Counted from the first letter of the stretch, positions 16,883-26,078 are shown. The stretch: 64,000 bases of DNA from an uncultured Mesorhizobium sp. (GCA_937958475.1 CALFXR010000201.1:4886-68885); one strand, 5' to 3'. Notes: generated by a model from the letters alone, not told the origin. Program-made: numbers and translations.

Positions 16883-17587
16883 CTACCTGACGTCGAGAAC
16901 CTTCGAAGGGTCTTCACGGTCGACAAGCACGACGCGCTGCCACAGGTCCGGAATCGCGATATGCCCACGGGCATAGGCGATGTCGTCGGCGTCCGGACGG
17001 AGCAGCGTGTGATCCACCAGGACGAGCCACCATTCCGGATACCGATCGACGAAACGGGCGACCTTTGCGGTCTTCTCCTTGATGCAGATAGCGAGGTTGT
17101 CGATCAACTTGGCCTCGACGAAGCCGCTCGCCTGGTCGTCGCTCGATCCGCCGAGGACGAAGGCATCGGCCGCTGGCGCCAACGCCGGGAAGACGTCCAG
17201 CGTCAAGCTCGTGTCGATCGGGATGCGGGTCCATTCGGAAGGCATCGCGTCGAGAACTTGCTCCAGCGCGCGGCGCACGCGCGGCCCGGTCCGTCGCCAA
17301 TCGAACGGCCGGCTGAAATCGTAGCAGACATAGCAGCTCTTCCCCGCCGGAGGCGGACCGAACGAGGCGAGCAGCTTCCGCATGCTCCACGAGAGGCGAA
17401 TGTCGAGTTGCTCGAGGCCTTCATGCCGACCCTCTGATACGTGGTTCTGATTGAGCCGCCGCACCTCGACTGCGAGCCGCTCGCCGACGAGGAAGTCCGG
17501 CGGGACATTGCCGTCCGGCTCGTATTGCACAGACCCGAGCTCGAGCGTGTCGAGGAATGCCTTAGCCGTGCGTTCCGATTCGTCCAT
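16883..17587 (-). CDS. Uncharacterised protein, possible PD-(D/E)XK nuclease-like fold
   Basis: A 234-residue soluble protein starting MDESERTAKAFLDTLE. The segment VPPDFLVGERLAVEVRRL places an Asp at residue 31 and Glu-x-Arg at 41-43, spaced as in the PD-(D/E)XK nuclease core, although the usual Lys is Arg. The C-terminal WWLVLVDHTLLRP resembles the second half of such folds. It is a cargo gene convergent with the small terminase gene. If it is a nuclease it might act in defence, but the catalytic set is incomplete. Confidence 0.6.
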   Translation of the reverse strand: MDESERTAKAFLDTLELGSVQYEPDGNVPPDFLVGERLAVEVRRLNQNHVSEGRHEGLEQLDIRLSWSMRKLLASFGPPPAGKSCYVCYDFSRPFDWRRTGPRVRRALEQVLDAMPSEWTRIPIDTSLTLDVFPALAPAADAFVLGGSSDDQASGFVEAKLIDNLAICIKEKTAKVARFVDRYPEWWLVLVDHTLLRPDADDIAYARGHIAIPDLWQRVVLVDREDPSKVLDVR

Positions 17588-17728
17588 GGGGTTGCCCTGC
17601 TCTGGGGTTGACGACCGGGACACCCTATCGCGGGACGGCACACGTTACGTTTCCGGCTGGGCGGACCCTCGCCGTGGTCGGCACGGCGCCGGCTGGAAAC
17701 ACCCGTTCGCCCGAGTGGCTAGTGCCCC

Positions 17729-18565
17729 TTACGATCCCGCTCGCGCCACCAGCCCTCTCTCAACCTCTGGCAGTAGGTACCTGAAGACGTCGGGCAATCC
17801 GTGACCGATGAGACTTAGGTTACCTTCGTCATCAGGCCTCTCTTGGAAGACAACGCCCAACAGCTTCCGGTCCAATTGCGTCTCGCCGCATCGTTCGCCC
17901 CAAGACACCATCCAGAGGCCGCCACCGCTCATGCCCGCGTACGAATTCGGCGGCAAATTGCCCTCGCCGTGGATTGGTATCTGTTGCGTCAAAGTCAGAT
18001 GCTCGTCGGTGTGCAGGAGACCGTTCACGGATAGAAGGAAAAGCAGCGTCGAGCTGAAGATCGGGCCGTTGCTGAACTCGGAGATCGACTGTCTCATACT
18101 CTCGCCGACGACGCCGACCACATAGTTGGCCGAACGGCCGGCCCGGTAGTCGTCCGTCACCGGTCTCGGCTTCTCCAGATCGTAGAACAGGCAACCGCGC
18201 GCCTCCAGCGAGGCGATCTCCGGTGCGCAAAGGCGGATGAAGCCCAAGTCCGGAACATCCTTCCCCTTGCCCCATCCGGACGCGACGAAATAGTCGCTCT
18301 CGTGAAAGGTGACCTTCATCTGGCCATGGGCGCCTTCAACGGTAAAATGTTGAATGCCTACGGGGTTGTTCTTTCGAACCTCGTCGACGACATGTGCAGC
18401 GGTGAGAATCCCCCTCCGGCCGCCGGGAAGACGAACGAGAGTGCCCGAACCGCTGCATTCGGGATCGATGACCTCGCCCTTCGATCGTATCTTCAGGAAT
18501 CCGATGCTTTGCAGTCCAAGGCTGTGCCGGAGGTCGTCATCGACCTGTGCGACTTCGTATGCCAT
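17729..18565 (-). CDS. Trypsin-like serine protease, cytoplasmic
   Basis: A 278-residue protein with a chymotrypsin-fold triad: His in GILTAAHVVDE (near residue 58), Asp in DVPDLGFIRL (near 105) and Ser in NSYAGMSGGGLWMV (near 212). No signal peptide or membrane segment is seen, unusual for this fold and similar to the trypsin-like domains found in some bacterial defence systems. The next gene on the strand encodes a membrane-anchored BamE-like protein 21 bases away, so they may be co-transcribed. Substrate unknown. Confidence 0.8.
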   Translation of the reverse strand: MAYEVAQVDDDLRHSLGLQSIGFLKIRSKGEVIDPECSGSGTLVRLPGGRRGILTAAHVVDEVRKNNPVGIQHFTVEGAHGQMKVTFHESDYFVASGWGKGKDVPDLGFIRLCAPEIASLEARGCLFYDLEKPRPVTDDYRAGRSANYVVGVVGESMRQSISEFSNGPIFSSTLLFLLSVNGLLHTDEHLTLTQQIPIHGEGNLPPNSYAGMSGGGLWMVSWGERCGETQLDRKLLGVVFQERPDDEGNLSLIGHGLPDVFRYLLPEVERGLVARAGS

Positions 18566-18586
18566 GCGTCCCTCCGTCGCCGGTCG

Positions 18587-18955
18587 TTAGCGTTGTTCCC
18601 AGCCGACGACGATACCATCCTCGATCATGACCTTGTTGGCGAAGCTCCGGCCGGGGCCGGGGCCGTATTTGAGAACCTCCTTCGTCTTCGTCTTCAGAAC
18701 CTTGCGATCGATCGCGGCAGGCGGTCCCCATGCCGCAACGACCATGTTCGCGGTCATACCTTGCCGGATCGAGCCGTTCAGGATGTCGAGCTTGTAGGGC
18801 GAATTGGCGTAAGCCTGCTCGATCATCTCTTGTCGTAGACGCTCCTCTTCGTCTTTCCTGCTTTGTTCCGCGCTCTCTTTGGACAAATGCCAAATCACCG
18901 AGATGACCGCTACGACTAGAAAAATGACGATGCCGGTAGCTCCCGCGTTAGTCAT
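18587..18955 (-). CDS. Small membrane-anchored SmpA/BamE-like protein
   Basis: A 122-residue protein starting MTNAGATGIVIFLVVAVISV. It has one N-terminal membrane helix (about residues 7-25) and a charged linker. A C-terminal domain with the SmpA/OmlA-like sequence LNGSIRQGMTANMVVAAWGP, then KEVLKYG, follows. There is no lipobox cysteine. It lies directly downstream of the trypsin-like protease gene on the same strand. Function unknown. Confidence 0.65.
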   Translation of the reverse strand: MTNAGATGIVIFLVVAVISVIWHLSKESAEQSRKDEEERLRQEMIEQAYANSPYKLDILNGSIRQGMTANMVVAAWGPPAAIDRKVLKTKTKEVLKYGPGPGRSFANKVMIEDGIVVGWEQR

Positions 18956-19104
18956 AGCACTCCCTCCGCAACCAACGAGTGCAGGAAATAAGGGAGCAAA
19001 ATCGGGACACGCGCAAGCTGGCTCCTCACCCGCCAGTGCCTGGCCATGCTGCAGGCGACGGCGGCCTTGTCGCGGGCGTCGTGGGTTTTTCGTCCCGATG
19101 GTGC

Positions 19105-19431
19105 TCACGCCAACATGGCATCGAAGGCGGCCACGGTCCTGGTCCAGTCCCGGCGCTCGTCTTCCGTCGGGCGCCGGCTTCGCAGCTCGTCGACAACCGC
19201 GACGATCCGCTCGTCATTCACCTCGAGCATGTCGGCGATCACCTGCCTTGCATCTCCCGACGTCCGCGGCAGGGCGGCGCTGCCTTCAAGCGACGCGCCG
19301 ACCTTAACCAGGGCGCTGTAGAGGGTCGCTAGATCCGAGACGCCAAGCGTCCGCAACTCCGCGAAGAACGGGTCGCCGATGACGACGGTTGCGCCGACGT
19401 CGCAGCTCATGCTCTCTACCAGGTAAGCCAT
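19105..19431 (-). CDS. Small uncharacterised element protein
   Basis: A 108-residue acidic protein starting MAYLVESMSCDVGATVVIGD. It has an Ala/Leu-rich middle (LGVSDLATLYSALVKVGASL) and a helical C-terminus ending DWTRTVAAFDAMLA. No family recognised. Its position near the tape measure gene would fit a tail assembly helper, but the strand is opposite. Confidence 0.55.
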   Translation of the reverse strand: MAYLVESMSCDVGATVVIGDPFFAELRTLGVSDLATLYSALVKVGASLEGSAALPRTSGDARQVIADMLEVNDERIVAVVDELRSRRPTEDERRDWTRTVAAFDAMLA

Positions 19432-19694
19432 GTGCGATCCTCCAATGATCGGGTTGGTGAGGGTCGGCCGGGCGGTGCAACACCCGGTCGGTCGCTTCAT
19501 GAACCGGCATTTCAGAACCGCCGTCAAGCCGAAAATGTCAGCGAAATCAGTGCGATACGCTGCGCATCGTGACTCTGATACTTCGGCGTGAACCGCAACG
19601 CGCTGGCGGTCTTGGCGATTTCGGCGCGGTTCGCATCCGCTCGCCGAAGCGACGGGCTTCGAAAAAATTCGCAACGTATTGTGGATTTCGGGCG

Positions 19695-20051
19695 CTATGC
19701 CCGCGCCAGATCCAGGATGACCAGCGCGTGGTCGCCGGCGGCGATGCCGATGACCTCGAACACGCGCGCGTCGTCGATCGTCAGTCGGTCCCGTTCCCGA
19801 ACGTCCAGTGCCTCGGGGTAGCGGGCGGAGTCGATCGTAAGCCGATATGTGCGCCGGCCGCGCGCATCGGGTGCGCCGGCGCCGCGCTCTTCGAACGTGC
19901 CCTTGCCCATGATTTCGCCGCGGGCGGAGTCGAGTACGGTGCGGCCGCATGGCGTCACGGCGAGCGGCAGGCACCACCATTCGGCGCCGACGATCCTGTC
20001 GACGATCTCGACGGGGCGCGGCCGGCGAGCCTGTGCGAGCTGGACTCCCAT
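19695..20051 (-). CDS. Small phage-type protein, possibly head-tail related
   Basis: A 118-residue protein starting MGVQLAQARRPRPVEIVDRI. The C-terminal RERDRLTIDDARVFEVIGIA followed by LVILDLARA has the beta pattern of small head-tail connector proteins and loosely resembles the end of the protein encoded at 14561. It starts 7 bases after the stop of the 70-residue gene, so the two form a unit. The assignment is tentative. Confidence 0.55.
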   Translation of the reverse strand: MGVQLAQARRPRPVEIVDRIVGAEWWCLPLAVTPCGRTVLDSARGEIMGKGTFEERGAGAPDARGRRTYRLTIDSARYPEALDVRERDRLTIDDARVFEVIGIAAGDHALVILDLARA

Positions 20052-20058
20052 GGCGCCC

Positions 20059-20271
20059 TCAGCCTCCGCCCTGTTTCAGCTCGAGGCGCATGGCCGACAT
20101 GTGTAGCGCCACCGCCAGCTTTCGCATTTGCGCCGGCGTGAGCGCTATCACGATCGTCTGCCCCTGGACTGCCACGGCAAGCCGATCGTCGGGCGTAATG
20201 CCGGCCGTTCCGATGCCAGAGTAGTCGAGATCGGGTCCGCTTGCCGTCGGCGCATACATCTTCGCGAGCAT
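20059..20271 (-). CDS. Small uncharacterised protein
   Basis: A 70-residue protein starting MLAKMYAPTASGPDLDYSG. It has a central beta stretch (RLAVAVQGQTIVIALTPAQM) and a helical end rich in Met and Leu. No family recognised. It is divergent from the tape measure gene (about 130 bases apart), so 20272-20404 may hold promoters for both directions. Confidence 0.5.
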   Translation of the reverse strand: MLAKMYAPTASGPDLDYSGIGTAGITPDDRLAVAVQGQTIVIALTPAQMRKLAVALHMSAMRLELKQGGG

Positions 20272-20404
20272 GAGGATTCCTTCGTGAGGCGTGGTGCAGT
20301 TCGCCCACCTTCGGCGGATCAAACCCGGAACGAAGCCTACCCGGTAACACGCACGGATGATAGTCTGCGGAAATCGCAACTGCCATGATCGATCGGAAGA
20401 CCTT

Positions 20405-22894
20405 ATGAGCATCGCCAGAGCCGCCAAGCTGATCCTCACCCTGGTCGACAACGTTTCGAAGCCCGCCGGGGCCATCACCGCAGCACTGACCGGCGTCAAC
20501 GCGGCGGTCGCGACCGCCGGGCGGATGACGATGTCGCCAGCTGCGGCGCTGACCAACACCGCTCGCAACTTCCGGCGCGCAGCCGGCGACTTCACGGTTG
20601 CCGGCGGCGCGGTCGCCATGGGGCTCGGGCTCGCCGGCAAGGCGATCTACGACATGGAGGATACACTCAACGAGATCGAGGGCCGCCGCTTCGGCAAGCG
20701 GGACGTCTTCAACCTGGCCAACGGCACGGAGATGACCCGCGAGGCGTTCCGCAAGAGCGTCACCGACCTGATCGCCGAGATCAACCGGACGTCGCCGCGG
20801 CACGCCGGCGAGATCGCCAAGGCCTACAACCAGCTCGTCCAGGCGGGTCTCACCCATGAGCAGGTGGAGGGCGTACTGCCGATCTCGATCGACTTCGCGA
20901 TCGCCGGCAACTACGACACCGAGGAAGCCGCCGACAAGCTGACGAACGTCATCACGGCGATGCGGCTGCCGATGGCCACCATGAAGGAGGCCAACGAGTC
21001 GGCGCTGCGCGCGGCCGACGTGATCTCCTACGCGGCGAACGAGACGAACTCGAGCGTCGAGCAGATGACCGAGGCGTTCAAGTACGCGGCGCCGTCGGCT
21101 TCGGCGCTTGGCGTCTCGGTCGAACAGCTGGCGGCGATGTTCCTCATTCAGGCGAAGCGCGGCATCAAGGCATCGGAAGCCGGCGTGTCCATCCGCGCGA
21201 TGATGACGCGCATGGTGCGCCCGACCAAGATGGCCCGGGAAGCGCTCGGCCGCTACAACATCGACCTCGCCGACTACCTCGAGAAGTCGCAGGAGATCAC
21301 GGCCGGCGACATCACCAACGCCATGCAGTTCGGCGGTCTCGACGCCAAGGGCGCCGAGGCTGAAGTCCAGAAGATCCTCGACAGTTCGGCGAAGACGGGC
21401 GCGAAGGTGCAGCAGATCACCGCTGCGATCATGAAAGCGGTCGGCGACCAGACGACCATGTCGGCCGACCAGATCTCGACCTCGGTCAATGAGATCCTGT
21501 TCGGCTTCGGCGAGTCGCTGGACATCGAGCGGCTGATCTCGGACATGCAGGCCGCCGGCATCGCCATGTCGGACTTCTTCCAGATCTTCGACGTGCGGCA
21601 GGGCGCCCGCACGCTGGCGCTCTTCGGCGACGACTTCTCCGCATGGGTTCGCAAGCTCGAGGAGAACGCCGCCTCCTTCGCCCAGGTGCTCCGCGAAACG
21701 CGCATGCAGGGCGTTGTCGGGGCAGTGGCGAGGTTGACCGCAGGCATGGTCGATCTCTTTCGGGCGGCCGCGGAATCCGGCGTTCTCGATACCGCCACCC
21801 GGGCCATCGAGAGCTTTGCAGCGGCCATGAACCGACTGAAGGATGTCAACCCGCGCATCCTGGAGATCGGCACCTATGGGCTGATGGCAACGGCCGCCAT
21901 CGCACCGCTCGGCTTCGCCATGTCGGGCGTTGCGGCCGCGGCGGGTCTCATGGTCAACCCCCTGACGTGGGCGGCGGCAGCCTTGGGCTATCTCGCCTAC
22001 ATGAATTGGGACTCGCTCGTTGCCTTCGGCCAGGGCTTCAAGCTCGGTTTCCTCGACAATCTGGACCCGAATGTGCTGCCGAAGGTGGCCGGCTGGCTGA
22101 CGGACATCAACACAGCACTTTCCGGGGACGGATGGGCGGAAACAGGCAACTGGTTCGGCGCCGGCGTGGCGAGGGAGATCAACGCCTTTGTCGCGTCCAT
22201 CGAGAAGCTGAAGGCCGAAGTCCAGGCGCTGCGGGACTGGTGGAACGGAGAGGGCGAATCCCCGCTCCAGATCAAGCCCGCGGACAACGCGATGGGCGAC
22301 TTCTGGCGCAACCTCGGCAAGATGAACACCGGCGAGTTCCTGAAGCACTACCTGGTTCCGGACGCCTGGAAACCCGAGGTGGCGGTCGACGAATACCTTG
22401 CGCAGACGCGCGCCGCCGGCGAACAGGTCTCTCGCGATCTGAGCGTGGTCGCCACGCCGATCGTGAACTCGTCCTCGATCGATGCGGCGATCGCCAAGTC
22501 GGCTACGCTGCGCCGGATGCTCGAAGGAATGGACTCGCTGGGGGGCAGATCCGCAAAGCCATCCGGCAACAGCGGCAGCGGCAACGGCGGCTTCGGCGGC
22601 CCCCGTGCCGAGGGTGGTCCGATCCGGCGGGGGCTCACCTATCTGGTCGGGGAGGAAGGGCCAGAGCTGTTCAGCGCCGGCGCCGACGGGTTCGTTACGC
22701 CGAACCATGCCATCGGCGCTGCCGGCTCTAAGCCGGCCGCAACGAATGTCGTCATGAACATCAGCAACCGTTTCGTCCTGAACGGCGGCGCCACAGAGAA
22801 GCAGGCGGCCGATATCTTCCGCGAGCTGGAGCGGCAGCTCACCCGCTCGGCACAGATCATCTTCGGCAGCGGCAATACCTACGGCGAGGCATAG
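20405..22894 (+). CDS. Phage tail tape measure protein
   Basis: An 829-residue protein starting MSIARAAKLILTLVDNVSKP. The N-terminal third matches the TIGR01760-type tape measure core, including TSPRHAGEIAKAYNQLVQAG and the following SISIDFAIA-like region. Hydrophobic segments near residues 480-540 (YGLMATAAIAPLGFAMSG) are usual in this family. The C-terminal EGGPIRRGLTYLVGEEGPEL is a known tape-measure end motif. In phages it sets tail length and helps DNA ejection. No neighbouring tail tube, chaperone or baseplate genes are seen, which is odd for an intact tail module. Confidence 0.88.
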   Translation: MSIARAAKLILTLVDNVSKPAGAITAALTGVNAAVATAGRMTMSPAAALTNTARNFRRAAGDFTVAGGAVAMGLGLAGKAIYDMEDTLNEIEGRRFGKRDVFNLANGTEMTREAFRKSVTDLIAEINRTSPRHAGEIAKAYNQLVQAGLTHEQVEGVLPISIDFAIAGNYDTEEAADKLTNVITAMRLPMATMKEANESALRAADVISYAANETNSSVEQMTEAFKYAAPSASALGVSVEQLAAMFLIQAKRGIKASEAGVSIRAMMTRMVRPTKMAREALGRYNIDLADYLEKSQEITAGDITNAMQFGGLDAKGAEAEVQKILDSSAKTGAKVQQITAAIMKAVGDQTTMSADQISTSVNEILFGFGESLDIERLISDMQAAGIAMSDFFQIFDVRQGARTLALFGDDFSAWVRKLEENAASFAQVLRETRMQGVVGAVARLTAGMVDLFRAAAESGVLDTATRAIESFAAAMNRLKDVNPRILEIGTYGLMATAAIAPLGFAMSGVAAAAGLMVNPLTWAAAALGYLAYMNWDSLVAFGQGFKLGFLDNLDPNVLPKVAGWLTDINTALSGDGWAETGNWFGAGVAREINAFVASIEKLKAEVQALRDWWNGEGESPLQIKPADNAMGDFWRNLGKMNTGEFLKHYLVPDAWKPEVAVDEYLAQTRAAGEQVSRDLSVVATPIVNSSSIDAAIAKSATLRRMLEGMDSLGGRSAKPSGNSGSGNGGFGGPRAEGGPIRRGLTYLVGEEGPELFSAGADGFVTPNHAIGAAGSKPAATNVVMNISNRFVLNGGATEKQAADIFRELERQLTRSAQIIFGSGNTYGEA

Positions 22895-23029
22895 CGCCTC
22901 GCCAGCGGCCTTCCTAGGCCCGTGGGCGGGCGGCCCGCGCCCGATAGCGTCAGAGCGCCCCCAGCGCCAGCAGGACGGCCACAGCGGCCGCCGCGACCAG
23001 GATATCGGCGAGGATGCGCGACGCACGCC

Positions 23030-23173
23030 CTATCGCAGCTCGCCGGTCTTCATGTCGCGCGCTTCCGGCGGGTGGATCGTGATGGTGCTTGATGTCGAGC
23101 TGCAGATGGCACACCGAAAGCGTCCAGCGAGATCCGCGGCGATGGCGCCGTGCTCACGGCCAAGGCGGCGACT
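23030..23173 (-). pseudogene. Truncated copy of the zinc-ribbon-like gene at 23804-24067
   Basis: The last 47 codons (RRLGREHGAIAADLAGRFRC, then TITIHPPEARDMKTGELR) closely match the C-terminus of the gene at 23804-24067. The upstream in-frame sequence is unrelated. The second cysteine pair of the intact copy (RCARCGS) reads RCAICSS, so one pair is kept, but there is no matching N-terminus and no good start. It is best explained as a partial duplication and decayed copy. Confidence 0.6.
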
Positions 23174-23219
23174 CGTGCCGCACGCCGCCGGTCTTGAAAC
23201 GATAAATGCCCCGATGAGT

Positions 23220-23567
23220 TCATTCGGCCGGCGGGCCGTCGCTCCTGTCCTCGGAGGTTTCTCGCCTCGCCTCGAAATGCTCTCGCAGACTGACGATCTT
23301 GCCGGAGGATGGATCTTTCTGGACCAGGAACAGTCGTACACGCTCGGCGCCGCCGGCCGGAAGGCGGCTCGCAGGCGGTGTTCGCGGGGCGCGCGCGCCC
23401 GCCAGAATGTCGCTTAGTTCGCGAACCGCCGTTTGCAGAAGATAGGTGACCCTGTCGAACTTGTTTCGTTTCGCCCTGTCCCGAAGCGCCACCGCGCGGT
23501 CAAATAGCTCTTCGATCGTGCGCCGCTCGGCTCTCCTGAGCGGCGGCATCTGCCCTTTCGCCGTCAT
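23220..23567 (-). CDS. Small uncharacterised protein
   Basis: A 115-residue basic protein. The start MTAKGQMPPLRRAERR is preferred because GGGAGG lies six bases upstream. The first half is helical (RRTIEELFDRAVALRDRAKR), then a Pro/Ala-rich hinge, then a short domain VRLFLVQKDPSSGKIVSLRE. No family recognised. Confidence 0.5.
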   Translation of the reverse strand: MTAKGQMPPLRRAERRTIEELFDRAVALRDRAKRNKFDRVTYLLQTAVRELSDILAGARAPRTPPASRLPAGGAERVRLFLVQKDPSSGKIVSLREHFEARRETSEDRSDGPPAE

Positions 23568-23803
23568 GACCATCCTCCCTTCCATTCCCCGACCGCAAGG
23601 AGGCGGACAGGCAAGCGGACCGTCAACGGTGCGTTCGCGCCACATTAGCCAAAGCTGAAATAGAAAACCTCGCCGACCTTTCGGTCAGCGGGGCGACTGG
23701 AAAGGATCATCGGGCGAGCGACGTATGAGCTATCCGCTTGCCCCTTTGTGGCGGGTTGCCGCCGTAAAGAGGATGCCGTCGAGGAAGGCGCGGGACGTCC
23801 GTC

Positions 23804-24067
23804 CTATCGCTGCTCGCCCGTCTTCATGTCGCGCCTTCCCGGCGGGTGAATCGTGATTGTAGTCATTCTAGATCCGCAGCGAGCGCACCGAAATCGTCCG
23901 GCGAGATCGGCTGCCATGGCGCCATGCTCGCGGCCAAGGCGCGCCGACAGAACCTCGAGGTCGGCCTGCGCATGGTGGTTGCAGCGCACGCCGGCCTGCG
24001 CGGCTTCGCAATGCACCCAAAGACCGTAGCTGTCCGCCAGAAGATCACCGATTGTCCATCCTGACAT
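23804..24067 (-). CDS. Small zinc-ribbon-like protein
   Basis: An 87-residue protein starting MSGWTIGDLLADSYGLWVHC. It carries an early C-x9-C-x2-H arrangement (VHCEAAQAGVRCNHH) and a late CxxC (RCARCGS), which could bind zinc. The helix DLEVLSARLGREHGAMAADL lies between. Rhizobial genomes have many such small proteins. A truncated paralogue sits about 0.8 kb away. Function unknown. Confidence 0.65.
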   Translation of the reverse strand: MSGWTIGDLLADSYGLWVHCEAAQAGVRCNHHAQADLEVLSARLGREHGAMAADLAGRFRCARCGSRMTTITIHPPGRRDMKTGEQR

Positions 24068-24124
24068 TGGGTGCAATATTCTCCGTGTCGCGTTGTGCCA
24101 CTCTTCTAGCAGAGGGAGTCGACC

Positions 24125-24421
24125 ATGCCCGACCGTTTCACCGATGACTTCGTGGTGGTGCTCGCCGGCACTTATATCGCCAGCCTTCAGCAAGCCATCG
24201 ACTTGATCTCGACGATGCAACCGATCCTCGCGCCAAAGGAGGTCGTTCAGGAGGCTGAGAGACAAGCCGATATTGCACTCATAACGAGCATACAAATCAT
24301 TGCCCCCGTCGAGGATATTGAACCTGGTGAACGGTTGGAACAAATCAAGGCAGTAGCCTCCACGCTTCCTGGCGGCGAGATTTTGGTCGCCATGAGGAAG
24401 TCACCGTCCGCCGAGAACTGA
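24125..24421 (+). CDS. Small uncharacterised protein
   Basis: A 98-residue acidic protein starting MPDRFTDDFVVVLAGTYIAS. A GAGGGAG ribosome-binding site lies upstream. It is helical (SLQQAIDLISTMQPIL, EVVQEAERQADIALITSI) with no membrane segment or known family. Confidence 0.55.
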   Translation: MPDRFTDDFVVVLAGTYIASLQQAIDLISTMQPILAPKEVVQEAERQADIALITSIQIIAPVEDIEPGERLEQIKAVASTLPGGEILVAMRKSPSAEN

Positions 24422-24477
24422 TTTCCAGGCGAGCCTTGGTTGCGGGGCGCGGCCCCGCACGTCGCCCAGTATAGAAG

Positions 24478-25284
24478 ATGAGCTGTATACCGGTTGCAAT
24501 AGGCGGCGTCAGCGGCAGCGGCACCCGCGTGCTGGCGCGTTTGCTGAAGGAATGCGGCTACTACATCGGTTCCGATCTGAACGCCTCGGTGGACAATCTC
24601 TGGTTCGCGGCGCTGTTCGCCCGGCGCAGCGCCTTGGTCGATCAGCGAATGCCGGAGCTCGTTTCGGCGTTCCTGCACCGCATGGAGCATGGGCGACCGC
24701 CCGACGACATTTCGGATGTTGCCGACATTGCCGCGACGGCGCGGTTCAACTGGACCCGCGAATGGATGCTGGAGCGGCTCGCCTCGTTCTGCACACCTGA
24801 TCCCTCACCCCCCGCGCGCTGGGGATGGAAGGCTCCCAACACGCATACGGTCGTCGACCATTTTCTTTCCGCCCATGCGCGCCTGCGATACATCCATCTG
24901 ATGCGTCACGGTGTCGATATGGCGGTCAGCCGCCAGCAGATGCAGCTTCCGATCTGGGGCCCCGTCTTCCTCGACAGGCCGGTCGAGCAGACGCCGGCCG
25001 ATTCCCTCGCCTATTGGTGCGCGGTTCACCGGCGCGCGAAGCGCCTGGCATCCCGCTTCTCCGATCGGGTGCTGATTGTCGATTTCGACCAACTCTGCGA
25101 CCGTCCCGAACACGTCCTCGGACGCATTCTAACCTTCTGCGGTATCGATGATACTCCGGTGGCGCGGCTGGCGGGCTTGGTCCAGCCGCCCGATTCGAGG
25201 GGACGGTTTCGGCAGCATGATCCCGCCCAGTTCGCGCCCGAAGACCTGGACTACGTGGAGAGCCTTGGCTACGTGGTGCGCTAG
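24478..25284 (+). CDS. Sulfotransferase family protein
   Basis: A 268-residue PAPS-dependent sulfotransferase-like protein. The 5'-phosphosulfate loop is GGVSGSGTRVLARLL (about residues 9-23), the 3'-phosphate-binding segment is LMRHGVDMAVSRQQ (about 141-154), and the late signature is LIVDFDQLCDRPEHVL. It should transfer sulfate to a sugar, lipid or protein hydroxyl. On an integrated element it may act in lysogenic conversion by changing a surface polysaccharide. No PAPS-synthesis gene is present in the window. Confidence 0.8.
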   Translation: MSCIPVAIGGVSGSGTRVLARLLKECGYYIGSDLNASVDNLWFAALFARRSALVDQRMPELVSAFLHRMEHGRPPDDISDVADIAATARFNWTREWMLERLASFCTPDPSPPARWGWKAPNTHTVVDHFLSAHARLRYIHLMRHGVDMAVSRQQMQLPIWGPVFLDRPVEQTPADSLAYWCAVHRRAKRLASRFSDRVLIVDFDQLCDRPEHVLGRILTFCGIDDTPVARLAGLVQPPDSRGRFRQHDPAQFAPEDLDYVESLGYVVR

Positions 25285-25421
25285 CCTAGGACATACGCCA
25301 GAGCAGCCGTGGGCCGACTGTCGATCGGGGCGCGGACGGCAGGTAGGCTCGCAACGCGCTTCGGCATAGAACGGCACGTTCCCATTTGCCATTGCCCGCC
25401 GGCCGCGCCATCTTCCCGCTC

Positions 25422-26078
25422 ATGTGCAACCTCTACAACGTCACTACGACGCAGGCCGCGATGCTCGAATGGTCGCGGGCGCTACGCGACCAGCTCGGCA
25501 ACCTCGAGCCCTCGCTCGACATCTATCCGAACTACCCCGCTCCGGTCGTGCGCAACGCGCCGGACGGCGTGCGCGAGCTGGTCATGCCGAAATGGGGCAT
25601 GCCGTCGCCGCCGGCTTATGTGAAGGGCGCCGACCGCGGCGTGACCAACATCCGCAACGTCGCCTCGCCGCACTGGCGGCGATGGCTGAAGTCGGAAAGC
25701 CGCTGCGTCGTCGCCGCCACATCCTTCGCTGAGCCGAGTCCGACGAAGGACGAGGACGGCCGCACACCGAACGTCTGGTTTGCGCTCGACGAAGCCCGGC
25801 CGCTATTTTTCTTCGCCGGGGTCTGGACGGTCTGGTCCGGCGTCCGAAAGGTGAAGGACGGGCCGGGAATTTTCGAGCTGTTCGGCTTCCTGACGACCGA
25901 ACCGAACGCAGTCGTCGCGCCGGTCCACAAGAAGGCGATGCCGGTCATTCTGACCACAGCCGATGAGGTCGACACATGGTTGACCGCACCATGGGAAGAA
26001 GCGAAGGCGCTGCAAAGGCCGTTGCCGGATGATCAGCTCGTCGTCGTTTCCGCGCCCGATCGCACCGGGAACGTCTAG
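25422..26078 (+). CDS. SRAP (HMCES/YedK) family protein
   Basis: A 218-residue SOS-response-associated peptidase family protein. It starts [13 protein letters not shown], so Cys2 becomes N-terminal after Met removal, as needed for the covalent thiazolidine link to abasic sites in single-stranded DNA. Other family marks are [24 protein letters not shown] with the glutamate, and [11 protein letters not shown] with the active-site His. The family protects abasic sites during replication. It is carried within the element, so it may help the element replicate under damage. Confidence 0.9.
   Translation: MCNLYNVTTTQAAMLEWSRALRDQLGNLEPSLDIYPNYPAPVVRNAPDGVRELVMPKWGMPSPPAYVKGADRGVTNIRNVASPHWRRWLKSESRCVVAATSFAEPSPTKDEDGRTPNVWFALDEARPLFFFAGVWTVWSGVRKVKDGPGIFELFGFLTTEPNAVVAPVHKKAMPVILTTADEVDTWLTAPWEEAKALQRPLPDDQLVVVSAPDRTGNV

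Noticed and set aside
19955..23026. A 1023-codon open frame on the minus strand
   Set aside because: Antisense to the tape measure gene, with Arg/Gly/Asp-rich shadow composition and no family features.
22950..23030. A short minus-strand hydrophobic reading frame (ILADILVAAAAVAVLLALGAL)
   Set aside because: It looks like a membrane helix, but there is no usable start codon in frame and it overlaps the truncated duplicate.
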